Both the position numbers and the translations under genes were made by a program. A stretch of DNA of 64,000 bases from the NCBI RefSeq assembly GCF_030408595.1, contig NZ_CP047080.1, positions 1,261,247 through 1,325,246 on the forward strand, written 5' to 3'. Of the stretch, positions 53,820 to 61,662 are shown piece after piece. The DNA comes from Corynebacterium canis (lineage in GTDB: Bacteria > Actinomycetota > Actinomycetes > Mycobacteriales > Mycobacteriaceae). The notes below the pieces were generated by a model. That model had not been told where the DNA came from. It was given only the letters and a program-made list of their open reading frames with translations, and ran no database searches. The stretch's first letter is position 1. Each line of letters opens with the position of its first letter.

Positions 53820-54576
53820 CACAGTGTCAATCTTCCGCGACCCAGAGGTCAGCCCCGAGGGCCCGCGGACCACCGAGCCGCTGTTGGACGCCGTGAAGCG
53901 ACACAATGCGCAACTCGTGGAAACCTATGCTGACCAGCTCTATCACGCCGACGCCGGCACGATTCTGGAATGGGCCCACGAGCACGCGTCCGGGCAGATT
54001 GTGGTCACCCTTTCCATGGAAAATACGGTGCTTGCGGAGCTGGCGGCGCGGCACCTGCCGAACGCGGATTTCCTGTTCCTGGACACCGGCTACCACTTCG
54101 CCGAGACGTTGTCCGTGGCCGCGCAGGTGGAGCAGCGTTACCCGCAGCGTTTGGTCACTGCGCGCCCGCTTCTCGACGTCGCGCACCAGGACGCCGCCTA
54201 CGGAAAGGACCTGTTTCAGCGCAACCCGGCCGCATGTTGTCGGATGCGGAAGGTCGAGCCGCTGGCGGTAAGCCTCAGCCCCTATGTTGGCTGGATCACA
54301 GGATTGCGGCGTGCCGACGGCCCGACGCGCACCAATACACCCGCCTTGGCGTTGGACGCTACCGGGCGTTTAAAGATTTCCCCACTGGTGACCTGGTCAC
54401 TCGAAGACACCGAACGTTTTATCGCCGAAAACCAATTGATCGAACACCCGTTAACCCACCAGGGCTACCCGTCCATCGGGTGCGCCACCTGCACCTTGCC
54501 GGTGGCCGAAGGAGAAGACCCCCGTGCTGGCCGCTGGGCCGGGCACGCCAAAACAGAATGCGGATTACATACATGA
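53794..54576 (+). CDS. cysH: Adenylyl-sulfate (APS) reductase
   Basis: Reduces activated sulfate to sulfite with thioredoxin. The 260-residue protein has the paired cysteines ACCRMRKVEPL and GCATCTLP that bind a 4Fe-4S cluster, which marks it as the APS-using form, and the catalytic cysteine at the end (ECGLHT). LDTGYHFAET is the PP-loop-type region. ATG 53806 (MLPFNT) is an alternative start. It overlaps cysX by 26 bases and cysD by four. Confidence 0.95.
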   Translation: MDTIMLPFNTVSIFRDPEVSPEGPRTTEPLLDAVKRHNAQLVETYADQLYHADAGTILEWAHEHASGQIVVTLSMENTVLAELAARHLPNADFLFLDTGYHFAETLSVAAQVEQRYPQRLVTARPLLDVAHQDAAYGKDLFQRNPAACCRMRKVEPLAVSLSPYVGWITGLRRADGPTRTNTPALALDATGRLKISPLVTWSLEDTERFIAENQLIEHPLTHQGYPSIGCATCTLPVAEGEDPRAGRWAGHAKTECGLHT

Positions 54577-55490
54577 CTACTGCCCTTACAACGACTGCCC
54601 TGTCCCCACACCTCAAGGATTTGGAAAACGAATCCATCCATATCTTGCGCGAGGTAGCGGGGCAGTTCGACCGCCCGGCGCTGCTCTTTTCCGGCGGTAA
54701 AGACTCCGTTGTGGTGTTCGAATTGGCGCGCCGCGCATTCGCTCCGGCTGCCGTGCCTTTCGAACTTTTGCACGTGGATACCGGCCATAACTTTCCGGAG
54801 GTGATTGAGTTCCGTGATCGCCTGGTAGCCGACACCGGTGCGCGGCTGCGGGTGGCGCACGTCCAGGATTGGATCGACCGCGGCGATGTGGTGGAACGCC
54901 CCGACGGCACCCGCAACCCCCTGCAGACGGTTCCGCTGGTAGACACCATCAACGAGGCGCGTTACGACGCCGTCCTGGGCGGCGCCCGGCGCGATGAAGA
55001 GCGCGCCCGCGCCAAGGAACGCGTGTTTTCGGTGCGGGATTCCTTCGGCGGTTGGGATCCCCGACGGCAACGACCGGAGTTGTGGAGTTTATATAACGGT
55101 GGGCATCTGCCGGGGGAGAACATTCGTGTGTTTCCCATCTCTAACTGGACGGAGGCCGACGTGTGGGAATACATCGGCGCTCGAAACATTGAGCTACCGC
55201 CGATCTATTTCGCGCACGAGCGGGAAGTCTTCCAACGCGACGGCATGTGGTTGGCCCCCGGCGATTGGGGCGGCCCGCGCCAAGGAGAGGCGGTGGAGAT
55301 CAAACGGGTGCGCTATCGCACCGTTGGGGACATGTCGTGTACCGGCGCCGTCCTATCGGACGCCACCACCGTAGACGATGTGATCCGCGAGATCGCGGCA
55401 TCCACCCTGACCGAACGCGGCGCCACCCGCGCCGACGATCGTTTAAGCGAATCAGCAATGGAAGACCGGAAAAAGGAGGGCTACTTCTGA
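54573..55490 (+). CDS. cysD: Sulfate adenylyltransferase subunit 2
   Basis: Small catalytic subunit of ATP sulfurylase, which makes APS from ATP and sulfate. The 305-residue protein carries the PP-loop FSGGKDSVVV, HVDTGHNFPEV and the RRDEERARAKERVFSVRD stretch. ATG 54573 overlaps the cysH stop. The protein ends DRKKEGYF, the family C-terminus, and its stop overlaps the cysN ATG. Confidence 0.96.
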   Translation: MTTALTTTALSPHLKDLENESIHILREVAGQFDRPALLFSGGKDSVVVFELARRAFAPAAVPFELLHVDTGHNFPEVIEFRDRLVADTGARLRVAHVQDWIDRGDVVERPDGTRNPLQTVPLVDTINEARYDAVLGGARRDEERARAKERVFSVRDSFGGWDPRRQRPELWSLYNGGHLPGENIRVFPISNWTEADVWEYIGARNIELPPIYFAHEREVFQRDGMWLAPGDWGGPRQGEAVEIKRVRYRTVGDMSCTGAVLSDATTVDDVIREIAASTLTERGATRADDRLSESAMEDRKKEGYF

Positions 55491-56686
55491 TGACCAGCGC
55501 ATTACAAACCCGAGAAACCCTGCGCCTGTGCACCGCAGGTTCGGTCGACGACGGCAAGTCCACCTTTGTCGGACGCTTGCTGCACGATACCAAGAGCGTG
55601 CTCGCCGACCAGCTTTCCGCAGTGGAGCGCACCTCCAAAGAAAAGGGCCTAGACCAGCTGGACCTGTCCTTGCTGGTGGATGGGCTGCGTGCGGAGCGCG
55701 AGCAGGGCATTACCATCGACGTGGCCTATCGCTACTTTTCCACCCCGAAGCGAACGTTTATTCTGGCGGACACTCCGGGCCATGTGCAATATACGCGCAA
55801 TACGGTCACCGGCGTATCCACCTCCCAGGTAGTGGTGCTTTTGGTGGATGCCCGCAATGGCATCGTCGAGCAAACGCTGCGCCACCTGCGCGCCGCCGAA
55901 TTGCTGGGCGTGCGCACCGTGGTGCTGGCGGTAAACAAGATCGACCTCGTGGATTTCCGCGCGGACACCTTCCGGAAAATCGAACAAGAGTTTGTGGAGG
56001 TTGCGGAGGCTTTTGACGAGGTCTACGTGATACCGATTTCCGCGCTGCTGGGTGACAACGTGGTGGAGCCGAGCGCACACATGCCGTGGTACGACGGCCC
56101 CACGGTACTGGAGGTATTAGAAAATATTTCCGTGACCTCCGGGCGCGCCCAGGAACTGGATTTTCGGTTCCCGATCCAATACGTGATCCGCGATCACGCC
56201 ACGGATTATCGCGGCTACGCCGGCCGCGTCACGGCGGGCAAGATCCGCGTCGGCGACACCGTCAGCTTGGGCGGCGGGCGCGCCAGCGTGGTCAGTGGAA
56301 TCGACACCTCGGATGGCCCGGTCGAGCTGGCGCAGGCGGGCGATTCGGTGGTGCTGCTGCTGGCCGATGATATCGATCTTTCGCGCGGAGATTTGATCGC
56401 AGGCGAAGCGCGTCCGGCCTCGGTGCGGAGCTTTAGCGCCACCGTGGTGGGCCTAGCCGATAAGGAGGTTCGCGCAGGTCAACAGGTGCGCGTGCGGTAC
56501 GGGACCTCGCTGGTGCGGGCCCGGATCGCCGAAGGTTCGTGGGGGCTCAACGACGTCGCCGATGTGCGAATCGAATTGGCCTCCGAACTACCGGTGGAAC
56601 CATACGCGGCCCGCGGTGCCGTGGGCGCGGTGCTGATTATCGACCAAGCCACCGGCGACACCCTAGGCGCAGGGTTGGTGACGTAG
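55490..56686 (+). CDS. cysN: Sulfate adenylyltransferase subunit 1 (GTPase)
   Basis: GTPase subunit that drives APS synthesis. G-motifs are intact: GSVDDGKST, DTPGHVQYTRN and NKIDLVDF. An EF-Tu-like domain II and a short domain III follow. At 398 residues it is shorter than many CysN proteins and carries no APS-kinase (CysC) domain, consistent with a pathway through APS reductase that does not need PAPS. Confidence 0.95.
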   Translation: MTSALQTRETLRLCTAGSVDDGKSTFVGRLLHDTKSVLADQLSAVERTSKEKGLDQLDLSLLVDGLRAEREQGITIDVAYRYFSTPKRTFILADTPGHVQYTRNTVTGVSTSQVVVLLVDARNGIVEQTLRHLRAAELLGVRTVVLAVNKIDLVDFRADTFRKIEQEFVEVAEAFDEVYVIPISALLGDNVVEPSAHMPWYDGPTVLEVLENISVTSGRAQELDFRFPIQYVIRDHATDYRGYAGRVTAGKIRVGDTVSLGGGRASVVSGIDTSDGPVELAQAGDSVVLLLADDIDLSRGDLIAGEARPASVRSFSATVVGLADKEVRAGQQVRVRYGTSLVRARIAEGSWGLNDVADVRIELASELPVEPYAARGAVGAVLIIDQATGDTLGAGLVT

Positions 56687-57388
56687 ATGGTTGCATTGAT
56701 TGTGCTTGCGCACGGGTCGCGGCATCACGCCGCCCCGCGCGGCGTCGATAAGCTCACTGCCGCCGCGGGTGCCCTGTTGGGTGTGGAAGCGCGCACTGGG
56801 TACCTCGATTTGAACGAGCCGCTATTGGCCGATGTTGCGTTCGAACTTGCGGAGGCCGGGCACGAGCGGGCCATCGTGGTTCCGCTGCTGTTTACGCGGG
56901 CCTTTCACGCGAAGGTGGATGCGCCGGCAGCGGTGGCGGAGGCGGCCGCGCTCAGCGGTATGCACCTCGAACTGACAAGCGGTCTTGGCACCAGTTCGGA
57001 TATCGCGGCGATCCTTGCGCAACGCGTGATCGCCGACGCGCCGCCCGCAGCCGAAGTCGCTTTGTATTCGGTGGGTACGAGCCAGGCGCGGCCCAATTCC
57101 AGCGTCGCGGCGCTGGCCGAACAAGTGGCCGAATTGACGGGTCGGCGGGTGCATACAACGGCCGCAACCTGCGGGAAAAGCGTACAGGATGTCGCCGTTG
57201 ATTGCGCGGATCTGCACGTCCTTCCGCTCTTTGTGACGGAAGGGTTATTGCTGGACAAGGTGACAAAAGCGATGCATCAAATCGCCGCAGACACCGATAC
57301 GCGGCTCACCGTAAGTGCGCCGCTGGAAACCGCGCTGGCGGACATCGTCGCCGCGCGTTATCGCACAAGTGTTTATGTAGCTGCATAA
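56687..57388 (+). CDS. cysY: Sirohydrochlorin chelatase-like protein
   Basis: A 233-residue CbiX/SirB-type protein with two similar halves. The metal-binding histidines are in VLAHGSRHHAAP at the start and in LLFTRAFHAKVD. It would insert iron into sirohydrochlorin to make the siroheme of CysI. It begins directly after the cysN stop codon. In C. glutamicum the corresponding gene of the operon is called cysY. Confidence 0.9.
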   Translation: MVALIVLAHGSRHHAAPRGVDKLTAAAGALLGVEARTGYLDLNEPLLADVAFELAEAGHERAIVVPLLFTRAFHAKVDAPAAVAEAAALSGMHLELTSGLGTSSDIAAILAQRVIADAPPAAEVALYSVGTSQARPNSSVAALAEQVAELTGRRVHTTAATCGKSVQDVAVDCADLHVLPLFVTEGLLLDKVTKAMHQIAADTDTRLTVSAPLETALADIVAARYRTSVYVAA

Positions 57389-57402
57389 GGAGGGCGAAAC
57401 TC

Positions 57403-58320
57403 ATGAGGAAACTATTATTTATCGCATTGGCGGGTGCTGCCGCCGAACTTATCGACGGTGCCCTCGGCATGGGCTTCGGCGTAACCGCCAGCACCGTATT
57501 GATCGCCTTCGCCGGCCTCGGTGCGGCACAAGCGAGCGCAATCGTACACACGGCCGAACTTGGTACGACCTTGGCGTCCGGGGCCTCGCACTGGAAATTC
57601 GGAAACGTGGACTGGGGCGTGGTGCTGCGCCTCGGTATCCCAGGCGCGATCGGAGCTTTCGCAGGCGCCACCATCCTGAGCAATATTTCCACGAAAGCCG
57701 CGGCGCCGATTACCGCAGGCATCCTCGTGGCCATCGGCGTTATGCTGCTGGTGAAATTCTCGCGCGGGCGGTCCACCCCGCCGGCAATGAAACAACCATA
57801 TAATCCCGTGTTCCTTGCGGGGCTCGGCGTATTCGGTGGTTTTATCGATGCCTCCGGTGGCGGAGGCTGGGGCCCCGTGACCTCCTCCACGCTGATGAGC
57901 CTCGGGCGCACCGAACCACGCCGCGTGATCGGTGCGGTAAACACGGCGGAGTTCCTGGTGACGCTGGCCGCGACGCTCGGATTCGTGTTCGGTTTGTGGC
58001 ATGACCTGGTGGAACACGGGCTGGCCGTGCTCGGGTTGCTGGTCGGTGGCGTGATCGTGGCACCCATTGCGGCGTGGCTGGTCAGCCGACTGAACCCCTT
58101 CCTGCTTGGTGGCATCGTGGGCACCGGGTTGATCTTCCTGAACTCACCGAAACTCCTTGCGCTTACTGACTTCAGCGACGGGACCGTGTGGGGTATCCGC
58201 GGCGCCGTGTTGGTGATCGGCCTGGGCCTGAGCGCGCTGGGCGTGTGGCGTTCCCACAAGACCGGTCGCGGCGAAGTGCCGGTGGCAGACAAGGAGCCGG
58301 CATTGGAGGGAGCTCGTTAG
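57403..58320 (+). CDS. cysZ: TSUP-family (TauE/SafE) sulfate or sulfite transporter
   Basis: A 305-residue membrane protein with eight to nine helices in two related halves. The family motifs are IDGALGMGFGVTAST (first half) and GGFIDASGGGGWGPVTSSTL (second half). As the last gene of the cys operon it probably takes up sulfate, as proposed for CysZ of C. glutamicum. ATG 57403 has a perfect AAGGAGGG site. Confidence 0.92.
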   Translation: MRKLLFIALAGAAAELIDGALGMGFGVTASTVLIAFAGLGAAQASAIVHTAELGTTLASGASHWKFGNVDWGVVLRLGIPGAIGAFAGATILSNISTKAAAPITAGILVAIGVMLLVKFSRGRSTPPAMKQPYNPVFLAGLGVFGGFIDASGGGGWGPVTSSTLMSLGRTEPRRVIGAVNTAEFLVTLAATLGFVFGLWHDLVEHGLAVLGLLVGGVIVAPIAAWLVSRLNPFLLGGIVGTGLIFLNSPKLLALTDFSDGTVWGIRGAVLVIGLGLSALGVWRSHKTGRGEVPVADKEPALEGAR

Positions 58321-58331
58321 AGCCTGTAGGT

Positions 58332-59510
58332 CTAGGTCCGCCCGCTGGGGTCGGTGCAACTATCCAAGATGGTGAACGCCACGTGCTCCAGCTCGGCTGC
58401 GGCGGTATCGGCGGCGAGGAATACGCCTTGGCGTGATTGGGGGTGGATTACCAAGATGGAACGGAAACCACCGGTACCGCCGTCGTGCCACACCATGCCT
58501 TGCTTTGCTGGCGCCCATGTGTAATCGGGGGTGCCGTGTTCGATTAGGTAGTCGATCCATCGGCGCATGTCGCGGGCGGTGGATCGTAACGCCCCGGCGG
58601 GCTGATAACCATCCATTTCCCAAGTTGCTGCGGCTCGACCAAATTCGTCGTATCCGGTGGCTGTTGGGTAGTCGTCGGTGTGGGCGAGTAGCGCGGTTTC
58701 GCTCATGCCCAGCGGGGTGAGCAGCGACGTTTGCAATAAATCAGCGTAGGTGGTGCCGGCGTCTAGGGCGAGCAATTGGCCGAGCAGTGCCATTCCTACA
58801 TTTGAATAGTTTTCCGTGCCGATATTGGTGAGTGGGGATTGCAATGCTGCGGTGATGACGTCTTCACGCGAAATCCCCGCATAGGGGTTGGTGTTGAAGA
58901 ATACGGAAGTATAAATAGTGGTTGCGGAGATACCCGCGAGGCGGGGGAGCCCTGAGGTATGGCGAGCAAGTTCGCCTAACGTTCGGCTTGCGAGCGGGCT
59001 TTCCGTGATGGTTTGTGGCGATATTCGTAATGTTTCGTGGTGTGGGAGGAGAGCTTCGCCGATAGTAGTTTCCTCGGTAAGGCTTTCGGATTTGCGTAGG
59101 AGCTCGGCGGTAAAAGTCTTGGTGATGGAGCCGATATCCACAGGGGAATGCTCGGTAAAACCTAAACCTGCGGCACGGGTGGCATTGGGGGTGACGCAAA
59201 GCGCAGTTATCTGGTGGGTGCCGGTTTTGGCGTTTGCTTGCAAGACTTTAGCGAGTTCGGGATCGCCGGTTTGTTTGCTTGAGAGTTTGAGTGCATCAAG
59301 GCGGTACGTTACGAGGGCAGTAATTGCTAGCAGGCTGGTGATGATGAGAGCGGCAGTTGCGCCGAGGAAATAGCTGAGCTTTCGGTGTTTTCGCAAGGGT
59401 ACGGCTTTCTTCGGGAGGGTTGGGGCATCAACCACGAGATTACCGCAATTTTGGAAGTTTGGAAATTTAGATTCCCTGTGTTTTCGTGTGACCGATGAGG
59501 GATTCGCCAC
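58332..59510 (-). CDS. Membrane-anchored serine beta-lactamase-like hydrolase
   Basis: A 392-residue protein with a basic N-terminus, one membrane helix (about 47-69) and an extracytoplasmic class C beta-lactamase/penicillin-binding-type domain. The SxxK serine is in IGSITKTF, the tyrosine motif is YSNVG and the third motif HDGGTGG. Such proteins are often D-aminopeptidases, esterases or cell-wall enzymes rather than resistance genes. The start is uncertain, with up to 40 hydrophilic residues before the helix. Confidence 0.85.
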   Translation of the reverse strand: MANPSSVTRKHRESKFPNFQNCGNLVVDAPTLPKKAVPLRKHRKLSYFLGATAALIITSLLAITALVTYRLDALKLSSKQTGDPELAKVLQANAKTGTHQITALCVTPNATRAAGLGFTEHSPVDIGSITKTFTAELLRKSESLTEETTIGEALLPHHETLRISPQTITESPLASRTLGELARHTSGLPRLAGISATTIYTSVFFNTNPYAGISREDVITAALQSPLTNIGTENYSNVGMALLGQLLALDAGTTYADLLQTSLLTPLGMSETALLAHTDDYPTATGYDEFGRAAATWEMDGYQPAGALRSTARDMRRWIDYLIEHGTPDYTWAPAKQGMVWHDGGTGGFRSILVIHPQSRQGVFLAADTAAAELEHVAFTILDSCTDPSGRT

Positions 59511-59561
59511 AAGCCGGATATATGGATCACTTCCGTTCGGGCAGACTCAAAGGGTTCGGGC

Positions 59562-59567
59562 TAGTAT
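59562..59567 (+). promoter_or_regulatory. -10 box of pfkA, leaderless start
   Basis: TAGTAT with seven bases before the pfkA ATG at 59575; no ribosome site fits in between. Confidence 0.6.
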
Positions 59568-59574
59568 CGGAACT

Positions 59575-60603
59575 ATGCGTATTGCCACACTGACTTCCGG
59601 CGGCGACTGCCCGGGACTGAATGCTGTTATCCGTGGTATTGTCCGTACCGCCTCCTCTTATGGGTCAACGGTTGTTGGTTATGAAGATGGCTGGGTCGGC
59701 TTGATGGAAGATCGCCGCATTCAGCTCTATGACGATGAAGGAATCGACCGCATTCTTCTTCGCGGCGGCACTATTCTGGGCACGGGTCGCCTGCACCCTG
59801 AAAAGTTCAAGCAAGGATTGGACCAGATTAAGGCGAACCTTGCCGACGCCGAGATTGACGCTCTGATTCCGATTGGCGGCGAGGGCACCCTGAAGGGTGC
59901 AAAGTGGTTGTCCGATAACGGCATTCCGGTGGTCGGCGTGCCGAAGACCATTGATAATGACGTCAATGGCACGGACTACACTTTCGGTTTTGATACCGCT
60001 GTGTCTGTAGCTACTGATGCGATCGATCGTCTGCACACCACCGCCGAATCCCACAACCGTGTGATGATCGTGGAGGTCATGGGCCGCCACGTCGGTTGGA
60101 TCGCACTGCATGCCGGCATGGCCGGTGGCGCGCACTACATCGTGATTCCGGAGGTTCCGTTCGATATCGCCGACATTTGTAAGGCGATGGAGCGTCGCTT
60201 CCAAATGGGGGAGAAGTACGGCATCATTGTCGTCGCGGAAGGCGCGCTGCCCAAGGAAGGCACAATGCAATTCGATGAGGGCGGCGTTGACCAATTTGGT
60301 CACCAAACCTTCAATGGCATCGGCCAGGTTATTGGCGATGAAATTAAGCAGCGCCTTGGCCATGATGTGCGCACCACCACGCTCGGCCACATTCAGCGCG
60401 GCGGTACCCCCACCTCGTACGACCGCGTTCTGGCTACCCGCTACGGCGTGCACGCTGCGCGGGCCTGCGAAAACGGTGATTTTGGTAAGTGTGTTGCGTT
60501 GCGCGGCGAGCACATTGAGTTGATTGACCTGCAGGAAGCTGTTGGTACGTTGAAGGTTGTTCCTAACGGCCGGTACCGCACCGCGCAGGCATTGTTCGGA
60601 TAA
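59575..60603 (+). CDS. pfkA: 6-phosphofructokinase
   Basis: Phosphorylates fructose-6-phosphate in glycolysis. The 342-residue protein has the nucleotide loop [15 protein letters not shown], the catalytic [16 protein letters not shown] and [10 protein letters not shown]. The residue in IPIGGEGTL that marks donor type is glycine, which favours ATP over pyrophosphate. ATG 59575 fits the family start ([11 protein letters not shown]) and the leaderless promoter. Confidence 0.96.
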   Translation: MRIATLTSGGDCPGLNAVIRGIVRTASSYGSTVVGYEDGWVGLMEDRRIQLYDDEGIDRILLRGGTILGTGRLHPEKFKQGLDQIKANLADAEIDALIPIGGEGTLKGAKWLSDNGIPVVGVPKTIDNDVNGTDYTFGFDTAVSVATDAIDRLHTTAESHNRVMIVEVMGRHVGWIALHAGMAGGAHYIVIPEVPFDIADICKAMERRFQMGEKYGIIVVAEGALPKEGTMQFDEGGVDQFGHQTFNGIGQVIGDEIKQRLGHDVRTTTLGHIQRGGTPTSYDRVLATRYGVHAARACENGDFGKCVALRGEHIELIDLQEAVGTLKVVPNGRYRTAQALFG

Positions 60604-60620
60604 TTGTTTGGTTGTTATAG

Positions 60621-60670
60621 CACCTCCGAGAACCCGCATTGAGGCGGATTTTCCGGGGGTGTTTTTCTTT
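60621..60670 (+). terminator. Terminator of pfkA
   Basis: CACCTCCG and the later CGGGGGTG pair, with a second inner stem (CCCGC/GCGG), followed by GTTTTTCTTT. It starts 17 bases after the pfkA stop. Confidence 0.8.
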
Positions 60671-60770
60671 GGCTATTTGTTCGAATTTTACGCTGGGCCG
60701 GAGTTTTGTTTAGCCGCGTTGCTATCTTGAATGGTGAAAATTCTTCGCGCTTTGAGAGGCTTTATAAATC

Positions 60771-61658
60771 GTGGCAGTAAGTAAGAAACCGGTGGCTGAT
60801 ACCACTGAAGAAGGGTGGATCGACGCTGGTACATATAGTTTTAAGCTCGAAGATGGGAACATTCTTGCGCGCAACGCCAAGGGGAAATTGCTCAAAACGG
60901 TCCCGGCAAAGGCGAAACGTCTCGAGCAATTCGAGCAGCTCGATGGCTTAAGGGTATTCCTCGCGCAGCATGAGGAGCAGTGTTTGGAATTCGTTCGGCG
61001 GTGGTTTTTGGAAAGTTTGCCGGTGCCGCTGAGCGTGATTTGTTCGGTGTGGCCGGACCCGGCGTGGCGGAAGTTCCTCAACGACGTGATTGTGTCGGAC
61101 GGCCAGGTCACGGGCTTTTTGCGCGCCGCGGACGACGCTGGCATCCAAATCGTCGACCTCGATGGGGAATCGACCACAATTCCGTATAGTGATTCCGCTA
61201 CCGTGCTGATCCAGCATCCCGCGATCATGGAGGACCTTGAGGATTGGCGCGAGTTCGCGGTGGAACTCGGCGTGACGCAGGGCCTGGACCAGCTGTTCCG
61301 AGATGTGTACTTAAAGCCTGCGGACGCGGATGGCAGGCTGGCGGCCGTCACGGCATATTCGAACGGAAAGTATTCCCGCGCGGCGACGCTGATCGGCAGA
61401 AGTCGCGGCGCCGGCTTTAAGGTCACCTTGAACTCAGTTTCGATCGACGTGCGCGAGGACGGGGAAACCGTTACCGCAACGTTGGAGATTAGCGCGTGGA
61501 GCATGGATGATTCCGCCTCTTTGGGTCGGCTGACGTTCGCAAAGGGGTACCAGAGTTTGGCAGCTGAAGATGTGGGCCCGATCGCCTGGTCCGAAGGCAT
61601 TCGTATGTGCGAATTTGTGTACGCAGGCCGCTCTGTTGAAAAGCAAGAAGGGGAGTAG
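60771..61658 (+). CDS. DUF4132-like protein (stand-alone)
   Basis: A 295-residue protein matching the middle-to-C-terminal part of DUF4132, the domain of E. coli MolR-like proteins: the stretch ELGVTQGLDQLFRDVYLKP, then YSNGKYSRAATLIGRSRGAGF. No WGR domain precedes it. Its function is unknown. GTG start with a GAGAGG site at longish spacing. A very large gene follows five bases later and is probably in the same operon. Confidence 0.75.
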   Translation: MAVSKKPVADTTEEGWIDAGTYSFKLEDGNILARNAKGKLLKTVPAKAKRLEQFEQLDGLRVFLAQHEEQCLEFVRRWFLESLPVPLSVICSVWPDPAWRKFLNDVIVSDGQVTGFLRAADDAGIQIVDLDGESTTIPYSDSATVLIQHPAIMEDLEDWREFAVELGVTQGLDQLFRDVYLKPADADGRLAAVTAYSNGKYSRAATLIGRSRGAGFKVTLNSVSIDVREDGETVTATLEISAWSMDDSASLGRLTFAKGYQSLAAEDVGPIAWSEGIRMCEFVYAGRSVEKQEGE

Positions 61659-61662
61659 AAAA

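Noticed and set aside
58332-59510. Acquired beta-lactamase resistance gene
   Set aside because: Membrane anchor and divergent motifs fit a housekeeping penicillin-binding-type hydrolase better.
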